Assembly: GCA_033064195.1 (NCBI GenBank)
Contig: JARBJD010000073.1
Location: forward strand, 1 to 64,000
Direction of reading: 5' to 3'
From: Blattamonas nauphoetae
Lineage: Eukaryota; Preaxostyla; Oxymonadida
DNA length: 64,000 bases
Shown: positions 20,940 through 31,668 of the stretch, in pieces
How positions within the stretch are numbered: position 1 is the stretch's first letter
How the letters are laid out: the number at the start of each line of letters is the position of its first letter
Position numbers and translations under genes: made by a program
The notes under the pieces: model-generated
Told to the model about the DNA's origin: nothing
The model's input: the letters and a program-made list of their open reading frames with translations, nothing else
Database searches by the model: none

Positions 20940-22776
20940 ATTTTCCAGCGCGAACACACAACCATCCCCAAATCACATGGCGTAGTTGCGGGAGGTGCCG
21001 ACTCGCATCACACAACATACCCAAGTGTGCTCTTTCTGTTCAACATTGTCTTTTGCTCATATTCTCTTTCCCTTCAGGTGAACTCCTGCTCGATCGTGCC
21101 CCCTCCCTCACTCATCCCCGATTGTTGGCGTTGCCGATCCCTGGCATTATGCAGCGCAAACAGGTTTGCTCTCTCTGTTCCTCATTCTTTCATCACTTTA
21201 TCTCTTTCCCTTCAGGTGAACTCCTGCTCGATCGTGCCCCTCCCTCACTCATCCCCGATTGTTGGCGTTGCCGATCCCTGGCATTATGCAGCGCAAACAG
21301 GTTTGCTCTCTCTGTTCCTCATTCTTTCATCACTTTATCTCTTTCCCTTCAGGTGAACTCCTGCTCGATCGTGCCCCCTCCCTCACTCATCCCCGATTGT
21401 TGGCGTTGCCGATCCCTGGCATTATGCAGCGCAAACAGGTTTGCTCTCTCTGTTCCTCATTCTTTCATCACTTTATCTCTTTCCCTTCAGGTGAACTCCT
21501 GCTCGATCGTGCCCCCTCCCTCACTCATCCCCGATTGTTGGCGTTGCCGATCCCTGGCATTATGCAGCGCAAACAGGTTTGCTCTCTCTGTTCCTCATTC
21601 TTTCATCACTTTATCTCTTTCCCTTCAGGTGAACTCCTGCTCGATCGTCGAACCTTCCCTCAACCGAACGAGATCGTTGCGGCAACCGATCACTCGCGTG
21701 CTGTGACATATACCGGTCTGCTCTCGCTCTTTTTCATCTTTCACTCTCCTAGATGCACTTTTTACCTTTCTTTCACCTCTCTTGTGTAGATCCGAGTCTC
21801 TACTCTCATGCAGTCATCATTTCGGTATTTTATTTCCTTTAAAACTCTCCCTGTTCTTTCCTCACTCTCTTCTAGATTCCCAGAACTCAAGCAACGACTT
21901 CATTTCATACCAACATCACTTTGTCTGTTCGAGAAAAGCGATTGAAATTACGGAAGGAGACGATGAGGAAAAGCTTCAGAGACATGAGAAAAGGGAAGGA
22001 GGAGATGAGAATGGGGTAGGAGGAGATGAGAAAGGGGAAGGAGGAGATGAGAATGGGGAAGGAGGAGATGAGAATGGGGAAGGAGGAGATGAGAATGGGG
22101 AAGGAGGAGATGAGAATGGGGAAGGAGGAGATGAGAATGGGGAAGGAGGAGATGAGAAAGGGGAAGGAGGAGATGAGAATGGGGAAGGAGGAGATGAGAA
22201 AGGGAAGGAGGAGATGAGAATGGGGAAGGAGGAGATGAGAATGGGGAAGGAGGAGATGAGAATGGGGAAGGAGGAGATGAGAATGGGGAAGGAGGAGATG
22301 AGAATGGGGAAGGAGGAGATGAGAATGGGGAAGGAGGAGATGAGAATGGGGAAGGAGGAGATGAGAATGGGGAAGGAGGAGATGAGAATGGGGAAGGAGG
22401 AGATGAGAATGGGGAAGGAGGAGATGAGAATGGGGAAGGAGGAGATGAGAATGGGGAAGGAGGAGATGAGAATGGGGAAGGAGGAGATGAGAAAGGGGAT
22501 GGAGGAGATGAGAATGGGGAAGGAGGAGATGAGAAAGGGGTAGGAGGAGATGAGAATGAGGTAGGAGGAGATGAGAATGGGGAAGGAGGAGATGAGAATG
22601 GGGAAGGAGGAGATGAGAATGGGGAAGGAGGAGATGAGAATGGGGAAGGAGGAGATGAGAATGGGGAAGGAGGAGATGAGAATGGGGAAGGAGGAGATGA
22701 GAATGGGGAAGGAGGAGATGAGAATGGGGATGGAGGAGATGAGATTGGGAATCAGATTGGCTGTCTTAGAGTCTAA
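20940..22776 (+). CDS. Probable multi-exon acidic-repeat gene of hAT-OTU copy 1
   Basis: The plus strand carries regularly spaced splice-like signals: exon-like blocks of 67-86 nt separated by T-rich GT...AG segments of about 52 nt, repeated in tandem (see the 137-bp array). Two more intron-like segments follow (about 21714-21788 and 21824-21875). The last exon runs into the 21-bp minisatellite and in the GDENGEG frame ends EIGNQIGCLRV with TAA at 22774-22776. Exact exons and start are not established, and unit-length changes shift the frame inside the minisatellite. The product would be very acidic if the GDENGEG frame is used. I do not recognise a family. It is convergent with the transposase gene, 95 bp apart. 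Confidence 0.4.
21078..21765 (+). repeat. 137/138-bp exon-intron tandem array, copy 1
   Basis: Units start at 21078, 21216, 21353 and 21491, with a diverged terminal unit at 21629. Each is an exon-like part of 85-86 nt beginning GTGAACTCCTGCTCGATCGT and an intron-like part of 52 nt (GTTTGC...CCCTTCAG). A more diverged unit precedes the array (about 20950-21077). All three plus-strand frames stay open across much of the array. Confidence 0.9.
21985..22750 (+). repeat. 21-bp minisatellite, copy 1
   Basis: Roughly 36 units of 21 bp (ATGAGAATGGGGAAGGAGGA plus one base), with variants GAAAGGGG and GGGTAGG. Translation is GDENGEG or MRMGKEE according to frame. Confidence 0.95.
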
Positions 22777-22871
22777 ATCACTCTCTGATCACTCTTTCGC
22801 TTTCCATTCTAAAACAGTTCTGACCCAAATCAACATTTTGATCAACATGAAATGAATCACCCTTCTCTCAA

Positions 22872-25661
22872 TTACTTGGCTACTGGAATCATCGGCTGAT
22901 AATGATTCCCATTAACATAGGCAACACGAAGAGCTGGTTGTTGGCGAACGACTTGTGATGGTTGAAGCATCGTTGCAATCGGCCTCATGCAACTGGAATG
23001 GATGATGATCTGTCTCTGGAGAAGGTGGGACACAGCAACTATTTCCCACATCTCAACTGGGGTGGTTTGGAGAAGGTTCTCGCTCATTCTGTTCTCCCAG
23101 TCGTGTAGAAACGTATCAACATCGATCGACTCTCTGTTCTGATTCATATATTCCACCGTTTGTCTTCTAAGCTCGGAAACAGAAAGGTCAACATGGGGGA
23201 GGAGAAGAAGAATGGAGTGGTAGAAGCAGGAACCATTGGTCACAGAGTCGCCCCTAGTCCAACATCTCGCATATCTCGCGTCGAATCGGATTTCATCCAG
23301 AGATCTTGGATCAGTTCGAATGGATTTCGAATCACTGCCACCATTCACACGTAACTCCATCTGCATGGAGGACTCATCTCGTTTTCTCTTTTCTATTGGT
23401 GGTAGGCTGTGAAAGGATTCAGGCAGAGAAGCAACTCGAAGAATGGCGTCATTCGTTTTGGACGACAACCGGGGACGTTTGAGGGAAGCATGGCGCTTCA
23501 CAACCTTGATTGTCCTTTCGGCTGCTGCTTGGGTTGGAGGAGTACGGAGCAACGTGTCTGCGAGAAATGCAAGATGATAGAATTCCGAGTCTTCAGTTTC
23601 GACTTCCTTCTTCCAAAAGTCGAGACTGCTTCTCATCAAACGGTGTTGGTTCGGAACTGTTCCTCCTTCAAGCCACACTTCATAGGTAGACAAATTCCGA
23701 TCTATTTCTTCCTTTTGTGCCTTGGGGAAGGTGGATTCGAGAAGGATTTCGAGGTTTGCGACCATTGAGCTGGTTTGTGTTAATTGCGGAATGAAGGAAC
23801 TGGCCAGTGGACGGGTGAATCGGACCACTTCATCAATTTCAACAGCCACTTCGACTCCTTTCGAGACAGAATCACCTGGTTGTACGAGTAGAATGATTTC
23901 GTCATCATCACTTCTCCTCATCGAGGACCTCTCGTCAAGGCAAGTTCTCCAAGACTCCCTCTTTCTCTGTCGAGCTTGTTCAATGGAATGGATTGCCACT
24001 GTATCCTCATCATCCTCTTCACTCTCCATTTCTACTTCGGATTCCTCTCGATTCTTTGTCGTCCGTTGCAACTTAGTTCGAAGCCTGTTGATGAATGCTT
24101 CATCCCAGTGTTCTGGCCGACTAGGTCGGTGCCATTCTGATATCAGACCGTCCACACAAGTCAAGAAAGTTCTGCCTTGATACGCCTCTCTCCCACACGA
24201 CGTCAGAGAGTATCCGAGAATGGCTGCGTACCCGTCGTCATCGAGGAGAGTGAGTCGACACACCTCGGTGGCCAAGTCGTTGATGAGATTGGCCCATTGA
24301 AATGAGACAGAGTGCACACTTTGTGCAAGGGAGCACAACAGATAGACGAGGTTTGTGAGGAGTGGTGGTGAGTTTGCAATCGACATGGTATTCCTCTCTA
24401 AAATGCCAACTGTATTGAAGAGAGGGTTAATCAAGTCGTGAAGGAGGTCCATAAAATGGAGTTCACTGTCGGATAGAGCCATCAATGTCGAAAGCGATAG
24501 ACGGTTCGCTCTGTACCATTGAACAATCGGGCCGCACGAAATCCAACGCGAGCCGATGAACTTTGGCGGATTGGGGACATCTGTTTTGGAGATTGGTACA
24601 GTCTCGGAAAAAGTGGAAAGAAGTTCGAGTGATGCTCGAAGGAGAACTGATCGAGAGTGAAGATGACGAAGGGCTGTGTTCAGTTTGTGGGCCCAACACT
24701 GGAAATGAAGTGGTACGAAACCATACAACTCGGACAATGGCTGAAGCAGCATCTCCCTTCTCGCTTCAGTGTTCGGATGAAACACCGATACGTATCCAGA
24801 GCCTCCATCCGTTACGAAGCAGTGGATCCGCACTCCAGTTTCATATAGATTCCTCACTTCATCAAGGATAGCAGTGGCAGAATCAATGCCGCTCGCTGAT
24901 ATTTCCCGAATGGAGTGAAAACGAGGGAAAGATTGTTGACTTGGATCTGTAAGAACGAACACGTGTGTGTGTTCGTGACCAGCTGGTGGTGTCACCCCAT
25001 CGACGCACATTGACACAGTGGACGTCACATCACAAGATGTTTCTCGAAGTTGTTCCGATAGTTTGACCATGTTTCGGGAGAGTGAGAATCGAGATGTTTG
25101 AGGAAGAAGTTCAGAAGTGGGCCTGTTGGGAAACCTTTGACCAAGTTTGATGAGCGATTCTTCCATTTTTACAAACCCATTGTCTTCAACCGTCCTGAAT
25201 GGTGTTCCGGATCGGGCAAAGAATACAAGAACTGACTGCTCAACCTGAGAGAGTTGAGAATCTCTCTCATGATTCTGTGCTTCTTCGATTGTCCTCCTAT
25301 GACCTGCTTCAATGAGCGCGGATATTGTTTGGGTGGATGATGGGTTGAACCGACATTGATGAGCATCGAAAGAAGTGAGGGTTCCACGACCATAGAAGCG
25401 GCATAAGCTCCCATTTTTATCCAGACTGAGACATTGAAAATCTTTTTTGTCGGCGCATAAAGATTTCGTTCGGAGGTTTAAGCGATAGTATTTCGCATAG
25501 GCTCTTCCGCCACTTGTTTTCCTCTCAACTCTTGTAATGATGAGAGATTGATTATGAGGATGGCGGATAATGTCTTTTTCTTCAAATGGTGACGAGTTAA
25601 TGAGAAAAGAGAAGACCAGTTGCGTTGTGAATTGTTTTTTTCGAATTGATTTCGATCTCAT
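22872..25661 (-). CDS. hAT transposase fused to an OTU-like cysteine protease domain
   Basis: A single 929-codon ORF. The N-terminal third includes a Cys/His patch (CLSLDKNGSLC...HQC) that could be a divergent DNA-binding finger. The RNase-H-like catalytic core shows CVDGVTPP, FVTDGGSGYV and CWAHKLNTALRH. The hAT C-terminal dimerisation motif is YHLAFLADTLLRTPPTQAAAE followed by R..KVVKRHASLKRPRLSS (about residues 690-740). An acidic linker lies near residue 530. Residues 804-929 match the OTU pattern: NGSCFYHS (nucleophile Cys812), a W-E-I-V-A-V-S helix, and AYVNGNHYQPM (His920). The transposase would move the element. An OTU domain would cleave ubiquitin-like conjugates, perhaps protecting the transposase; that is inference. 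The usual Asp before the OTU Gly-x-Cys is Asn here, so activity is uncertain. Confidence 0.88.
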   Translation of the reverse strand: MRSKSIRKKQFTTQLVFSFLINSSPFEEKDIIRHPHNQSLIITRVERKTSGGRAYAKYYRLNLRTKSLCADKKDFQCLSLDKNGSLCRFYGRGTLTSFDAHQCRFNPSSTQTISALIEAGHRRTIEEAQNHERDSQLSQVEQSVLVFFARSGTPFRTVEDNGFVKMEESLIKLGQRFPNRPTSELLPQTSRFSLSRNMVKLSEQLRETSCDVTSTVSMCVDGVTPPAGHEHTHVFVLTDPSQQSFPRFHSIREISASGIDSATAILDEVRNLYETGVRIHCFVTDGGSGYVSVFHPNTEARREMLLQPLSELYGFVPLHFQCWAHKLNTALRHLHSRSVLLRASLELLSTFSETVPISKTDVPNPPKFIGSRWISCGPIVQWYRANRLSLSTLMALSDSELHFMDLLHDLINPLFNTVGILERNTMSIANSPPLLTNLVYLLCSLAQSVHSVSFQWANLINDLATEVCRLTLLDDDGYAAILGYSLTSCGREAYQGRTFLTCVDGLISEWHRPSRPEHWDEAFINRLRTKLQRTTKNREESEVEMESEEDDEDTVAIHSIEQARQRKRESWRTCLDERSSMRRSDDDEIILLVQPGDSVSKGVEVAVEIDEVVRFTRPLASSFIPQLTQTSSMVANLEILLESTFPKAQKEEIDRNLSTYEVWLEGGTVPNQHRLMRSSLDFWKKEVETEDSEFYHLAFLADTLLRTPPTQAAAERTIKVVKRHASLKRPRLSSKTNDAILRVASLPESFHSLPPIEKRKRDESSMQMELRVNGGSDSKSIRTDPRSLDEIRFDARYARCWTRGDSVTNGSCFYHSILLLLPHVDLSVSELRRQTVEYMNQNRESIDVDTFLHDWENRMSENLLQTTPVEMWEIVAVSHLLQRQIIIHSSCMRPIATMLQPSQVVRQQPALRVAYVNGNHYQPMIPVAK

Positions 25662-26150
25662 GAGTGAAATGTTTTTTGTGCATAGATCTCTGTTCTGATG
25701 GCTGAAAGAGTTGAAAATCTTAACGAGTGCGAAGTTGAAACTGATGAAGAAGTTACCTTCCGATTCGAGTTCGAATCAAAAACTGTCGCGTGGGTTGATC
25801 GTCCGATGTCCGGGACTGGACAGTTATGTCCGTTTTCAATTGATCACGATTGGATAATAAAGAAATTCAAATCATTCTTTTTTTCAATACAGGAGAGATT
25901 GTCCAAGATCGGACATGGTTGGACATTTAAACAATTAATGGGTCATTTTGTCCGAATTCTCAATTCATGTTTCTAATCTCTATTTATGGACAAATTTTGA
26001 ACAATATCATGATTTAAAAAGTGTTTAAACTCGAATGGAGGGTTATTCACAGGTAGTCACGTTGCAAGAATTGAATTATCTCAGATTGGACATGACCTCT
26101 GTCCGATGTCCGAAGAAACTCTTGTTTTGTCCGTCCGTTGCTCATCCTTA

Positions 26151-26683
26151 GGTGATTTGGCTCTCAATCGAACACAAGAACAGTTCAACCGCGATTCGAA
26201 CGGCCCACATGCTCCAAGTCCGCAAGCAATCATGCCACCAGACCACGGACCACGAGTGGAAGAACCTGAAGAATAAACTGCTTCATCAATAATTCACCAC
26301 ACAAGAGTGTTTCCCTTCGTTCTGTCAGTCTTTTCTAAAACGAGTGGTCTCAAAAATAAATCCGAAAAAGAGCCGTTCATTTCTGAACAATCACTGTTCA
26401 TTTCCGAATAATCATTGTTCATTTCAGAAAAATCACTGTTCATTTACGAATAATTCATGTTCATTTCTGAAAAATTAAAATTCATTTCTGAACAATCATG
26501 TTCATTTCTGAACAATCAAAACACATTTCTGAACAATTATGTTCATTTCTGAATAATTAAAATACAATTCAGAACTAGTCGAGCTGTATATTTGAGAATC
26601 GAGACGAGCTTTGTGGTTGAATGACATGAATTGAGTCGTGGGCTTAGAAACACCAATTTTGGTTTGAATCATGACCCATTGAT
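26151..26683. other. Spacer between the two hAT-OTU copies
   Basis: 533 bp, unlike either element. The left half is unremarkable. The right half (about 26376-26575) is an imperfect tandem repeat of a 20-22-bp unit of the type TTCATTTCTGAACAATCA. No gene. Confidence 0.7.
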
Positions 26684-26899
26684 TAGGGAGGAGCAATTGT
26701 CCGGACAGAGGGGTGCGCTGTCCGACCTCGGACAGCGCTTATTTCGGAGGTCAAGCAAATTAGGCGAAACAATGGGTGGGATCAGAACTGGAGAGTAAAA
26801 GAGAGGAGAATAACAGTGATGCCGCACGAAAGATAATACAGACGGGTTTGATCTCTTAGTTACTGAAGTATTTTTCCTTGTGCATTCTTATCATTCGCA

Positions 26900-28785
26900 A
26901 ATTTTCCAGCGCGAACACACAACCATCCCCAAATCACATGGCGTAGTTGCGGGAGGTGCCGACTCGCATCACACAACATACCCAAGTGTGCTCTTTCTGT
27001 TCAACATTGTCTTTTGCTCATATTCTCTTTCCCTTCAGGTGAACTCCTGCTCGATCGTGCCCCCTCCCTCACTCATCCCCGATTGTTGGCGTTGCCGATC
27101 CCTGGCATTATGCAGCGCAAACAGGTTTGCTCTCTCTGTTCCTCATTCTTTCATCACTTTATCTCTTTCCCTTCAGGTGAACTCCTGCTCGATCGTGCCC
27201 CTCCCTCACTCATCCCCGATTGTTGGCGTTGCCGATCCCTGGCATTATGCAGCGCAAACAGGTTTGCTCTCTCTGTTCCTCATTCTTTCATCACTTTATC
27301 TCTTTCCCTTCAGGTGAACTCCTGCTCGATCGTGCCCCTCCCTCACTCATCCCCGATTGTTGGCGTTGCCGATCCCTGGCATTATGCAGCGCAAACAGGT
27401 TTGCTCTCTCTGTTCCTCATTCTTTCATCACTTTATCTCTTTCCCTTCAGGTGAACTCCTGCTCGATCGTGCCCCTCCCTCACTCATCCCCGATTGTTGG
27501 CGTTGCCGATCCCTGGCATTATGCAGCGCAAACAGGTTTGCTCTCTCTGTTCCTCATTCTTTCATCACTTTATCTCTTTCCCTTCAGGTGAACTCCTGCT
27601 CGATCGTGCCCCTCCCTCACTCATCCCCGATTGTTGGCGTTGCCGATCCCTGGCATTATGCAGCGCAAACAGGTTTGTTTCTCTCTGTTCCTCATTCTTT
27701 CATCACTTTATCTCTTTCCCTTCAGGTGAACTCCTGCTCGATCGTCGAACCTTCCCTCAACCGAACGAGATCGTTGCGGCAACCGATCACTCGCGTGCTG
27801 TGACATATACCGGTCTGCTCTCGCTCTTTTCATCTTTCACTCTCCTAGATGCACTTTTACCTTTCTTTCACCTCTCTTGTGTAGATCCGAGTCTCTACTC
27901 TCATGCAGTCATCATTTCGGTATTTTATTTCCTTTAAAACTCTCCCTGTTCTTTCCTCACTCTCTTCTAGATTCCCAGAACTCAAGCAACGACTTCATTT
28001 CATACCAACATCACTTTGTCTGTTCGAGAAAAGCGATTGAAATTACGGAAGGAGACGATGAGGAAAAGCTTCAGAGACATGAGAAAAGGGAAGGAGGAGA
28101 TGAGAATGGGGTAGGAGGAGATGAGAAAGGGAAGGAGGAGATGAGAATGGGGAAGGAGGAGATGAGAATGGGGAAGGAGGAGATGAGAATGGGGAAGGAG
28201 GAGATGAGAATGGGGAAGGAGGAGATGAGAATGGGGAAGGAGGAGATGAGAAAGGGAAGGAGGAGATGAGAATGGGGAAGGAGGAGATGAGAAAGGGAAG
28301 GAGGAGATGAGAATGGGGAAGGAGGAGATGAGAATGGGGAAGGAGGAGATGAGAATGGGGAAGGAGGAGATGAGAATGGGGAAGGAGGAGATGAGAATGG
28401 GGAAGGAGGAGATGAGAATGGGGAAGGAGGAGATGAGAATGGGGAAGGAGGAGATGAGAATGGGGAAGGAGGAGATGAGAATGGGGAAGGAGGAGATGAG
28501 AATGGGGAAGGAGGAGATGAGAATGGGGAAGGAGGAGATGAGAATGGGGAAGGAGGAGATGAGAATGGGGAAGGAGGAGATGAGAATGGGGAAGGAGGAG
28601 ATGAGAATGGGGAAGGAGGAGATGAGAAAGGGGTAGGAGGAGATGAGAATGAGGTAGGAGGAGATGAGAATGGGGAAGGAGGAGATGAGAATGGGGAAGG
28701 AGGAGATGAGAATGGGGAAGGAGGAGATGAGAATGGGGATGGAGGAGATGAGATTGGGAATCAGATTGGCTGTCTTAGAGTCTAA
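26900..28785 (+). CDS. Probable multi-exon acidic-repeat gene of hAT-OTU copy 2
   Basis: Same organisation as 20940-22776, with five standard 137/138-bp units instead of four and a shorter minisatellite. In the GDENGEG frame it ends EIGNQIGCLRV, with TAA at 28783-28785. Exon limits are not established. Because the unit number differs while the flanks are almost identical, the array expands or contracts on a short time scale. Confidence 0.4.
27039..27860 (+). repeat. 137/138-bp exon-intron tandem array, copy 2
   Basis: Units start at 27039, 27177, 27314, 27451 and 27588, and the terminal variant at 27726. Unit composition is as in copy 1. Confidence 0.9.
28080..28765 (+). repeat. 21-bp minisatellite, copy 2
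   Basis: Roughly 32 units of the same 21-bp sequence as in copy 1. Confidence 0.95.
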
Positions 28786-28880
28786 ATCACTCTCTGATCA
28801 CTCTTTCGCTTTCCATTCTAAAACAGTTCTGACCCAAATCAACATTTTGATCAACATGAAATGAATCACCCTTCTCTCAA

Positions 28881-31668
28881 TTACTTGGCTACTGGAATCA
28901 TCGGCTGATAATGATTCCCATTAACATAGGCAACACGAAGAGCTGGTTGTTGGCGAACGACTTGTGATGGTTGAAGCATCGTTGCAATCGGCCTCATGCA
29001 ACTGGAATGGATGATGATCTGTCTCTGGAGAAGGTGGGACACAGCAACTATTTCCCACATCTCAACTGGGGTGGTTTGGAGAAGGTTCTCGCTCATTCTG
29101 TTCTCCCAGTCGTGTAGAAACGTATCAACATCGATCGACTCTCTGTTCTGATTCATATATTCCACCGTTTGTCTTCTAAGCTCGGAAACAGAAAGGTCAA
29201 CATCGGGGAGGAGAAGAAGAATGGAGTGGTAGAAGCAGGAACCATTGGTCACAGAGTCGCCCCTAGTCCAACATCTCGCATATCTCGCGTCGAATCGGAT
29301 TTCATCCAGAGATCTTGGATCAGTTCGAATGGATTTCGAATCACTGCCACCATTCACACGTAACTCCATCTGCATGGAGGACTCATCTCGTTTTCTCTTT
29401 TCTATTGGTGGTAGGCTGTGAAAGGATTCAGGCAGAGAAGCAACTCGAAGAATGGCGTCATTCGTTTTGGACGACAACCGGGGACGTTTGAGGGAAGCAT
29501 GGCGCTTCACAACCTTGATTGTCCTTTCGGCTGCTGCTTGGGTTGGAGGAGTACGGAGCAACGTGTCTGCGAGAAATGCAAGATGATAGAATTCCGAGTC
29601 TTCAGTTTCGACTTCCTTCTTCCAAAAGTCGAGACTGCTTCTCATCAAACGGTGTTGGTTCGGAACTGTTCCTCCTTCAAGCCACACTTCATAGGTAGAC
29701 AAATTCCGATCTATTTCTTCCTTTTGTGCCTTGGGGAAGGTGGATTCGAGAAGGATTTCGAGGTTTGCGACCATTGAGCTGGTTTGTGTTAATTGCGGAA
29801 TGAAGGAACTGGCCAGTGGACGGGTGAATCGGACCACTTCATCAATTTCAACAGCCACTTCGACTCCTTTCGAGACAGAATCACCTGGTTGTACGAGTAG
29901 AATGATTTCGTCATCATCACTTCTCCTCATCGAGGACCTCTCGTCAAGGCAAGTTCTCCAAGACTCCCTCTTTCTCTGTCGAGCTTGTTCAATGGAATGG
30001 ATTGCCACTGTATCCTCATCATCCTCTTCACTCTCCATTTCTACTTCGGATTCCTCTCGATTCTTTGTCGTCCGTTGCAACTTAGTTCGAAGCCTGTTGA
30101 TGAATGCTTCATCCCAGTGTTCTGGCCGACTAGGTCGGTGCCATTCTGATATCAGACCGTCCACACAAGTCAAGAAAGTTCTGCCTTGATACGCCTCTCC
30201 CACACGACGTCAGAGAGTATCCGAGAATGGCTGCGTACCCGTCGTCATCGAGGAGAGTGAGTCGACACACCTCGGTGGCCAAGTCGTTGATGAGATTGGC
30301 CCATTGAAATGAGACAGAGTGCACACTTTGTGCAAGGGAGCACAACAGATAGACGAGGTTTGTGAGGAGTGGTGGTGAGTTTGCAATCGACATGGTATTC
30401 CTCTCTAAAATGCCAACTGTATTGAAGAGAGGGTTAATCAAGTCGTGAAGGAGGTCCATAAAATGGAGTTCACTGTCGGATAGAGCCATCAATGTCGAAA
30501 GCGATTGACGGTTCGCTCTGTACCATTGAACAATCGGGCCGCACGAAATCCAACGCGAGCCGATGAACTTTGGCGGATTGGGGACATCTGTTTTGGAGAT
30601 TGGTACAGTCTCGGAAAAAGTGGAAAGAAGTTCGAGTGATGCTCGAAGGAGAACTGATCGAGAGTGAAGATGACGAAGGGCTGTGTTCAGTTTGTGGGCC
30701 CAACACTGGAAATGAAGTGGTACGAAACCATACAACTCGGACAATGGCTGAAGCAGCATCTCCCTTCTCGCTTCAGTGTTCGGATGAAACACCGATACGT
30801 ATCCAGAGCCTCCATCCGTTACGAAGCAGTGGATCCGCACTCCAGTTTCATATAGATTCCTCACTTCATCAAGGATAGCAGTGGCAGAATCAATGCCGCT
30901 CGCTGATATTTCCCGAATGGAGTGAAAACGAGGGAAAGATTGTTGACTTGGATCTGTAAGAACGAACACGTGTGTGTGTTCGTGACCAGCTGGTGGTGTC
31001 ACCCCATCGACGCACATTGACACAGTGGACGTCACATCACAAGATGTTTCTCGAAGTTGTTCCGATAGTTTGACCATGTTTCGGGAGAGTGAGAATCGAG
31101 ATGTTTGAGGAAGAAGTTCAGAAGTGGGCCTGTTGGGAAACCTTTGACCAAGTTTGATGAGCGATTCTTCCATTTTTACAAACCCATTGTCTTCAACCGT
31201 CCTGAATGGTGTTCCGGATCGGGCAAAGAATACAAGAACTGACTGCTCAACCTGAGAGAGTTGAGAATCTCTCTCATGATTCTGTGCTTCTTCGATTGTC
31301 CTCCTATGACCTGCTTCAATGAGCGCGGATATTGTTTGGGTGGATGATGGGTTGAACCGACATTGATGAGCATCGAAAGAAGTGAGGGTTCCACGACCAT
31401 AGAAGCGGCATAAGCTCCCATTTTTATCCAGACTGAGACATTGAAAATCTTTTTTGTCGGCGCATAAAGATTTCGTTCGGAGGTTTAAGCGATAGTATTT
31501 CGCATAGGCTCTTCCGCCACTTGTTTTCCTCTCAACTCTTGTAATGATGAGAGATTGATTATGAGGATGGCGGATAATGTCTTTTTCTTCAAATGGTGAC
31601 GAGTTAATGAGAAAAGAGAAGACCAGTTGCGTTGTGAATTGTTTTTTTCGAATTGATTTCGATCTCAT
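28881..31668 (-). pseudogene. hAT transposase-OTU gene, copy 2 (frameshifted)
   Basis: Same gene as 22872-25661. A 2-base deletion in a CTCTC run at about 30198 splits it into a 5' ORF (31668-30130, residues 1 to about 490 plus altered tail) and a 3' ORF (30203-28881) that keeps the hAT dimerisation motif and the OTU domain. It cannot make the full fusion, so any movement of the compound would rely on copy 1 or another source. Confidence 0.88.

Larger units (their letters stand above)
20723..26150. mobile_element. hAT-OTU element, copy 1
   Basis: Terminal repeats are TAGGGAGGAGCAA (left) and TAAGGATGAGCAA (right, reversed), 11 of 13 identical. Many GTCCGA/TCGGAC motifs lie in both subterminal regions, as in other hAT ends. 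Contents are a plus-strand exon-repeat/minisatellite gene and a convergent minus-strand transposase-OTU gene whose ORF is open. It looks potentially autonomous. Confidence 0.88.

Noticed and set aside
21078-21765. Regularly spaced repeats as a CRISPR-like array
   Set aside because: Whole 137-bp units are repeated without variable spacers, in a eukaryotic transposon.
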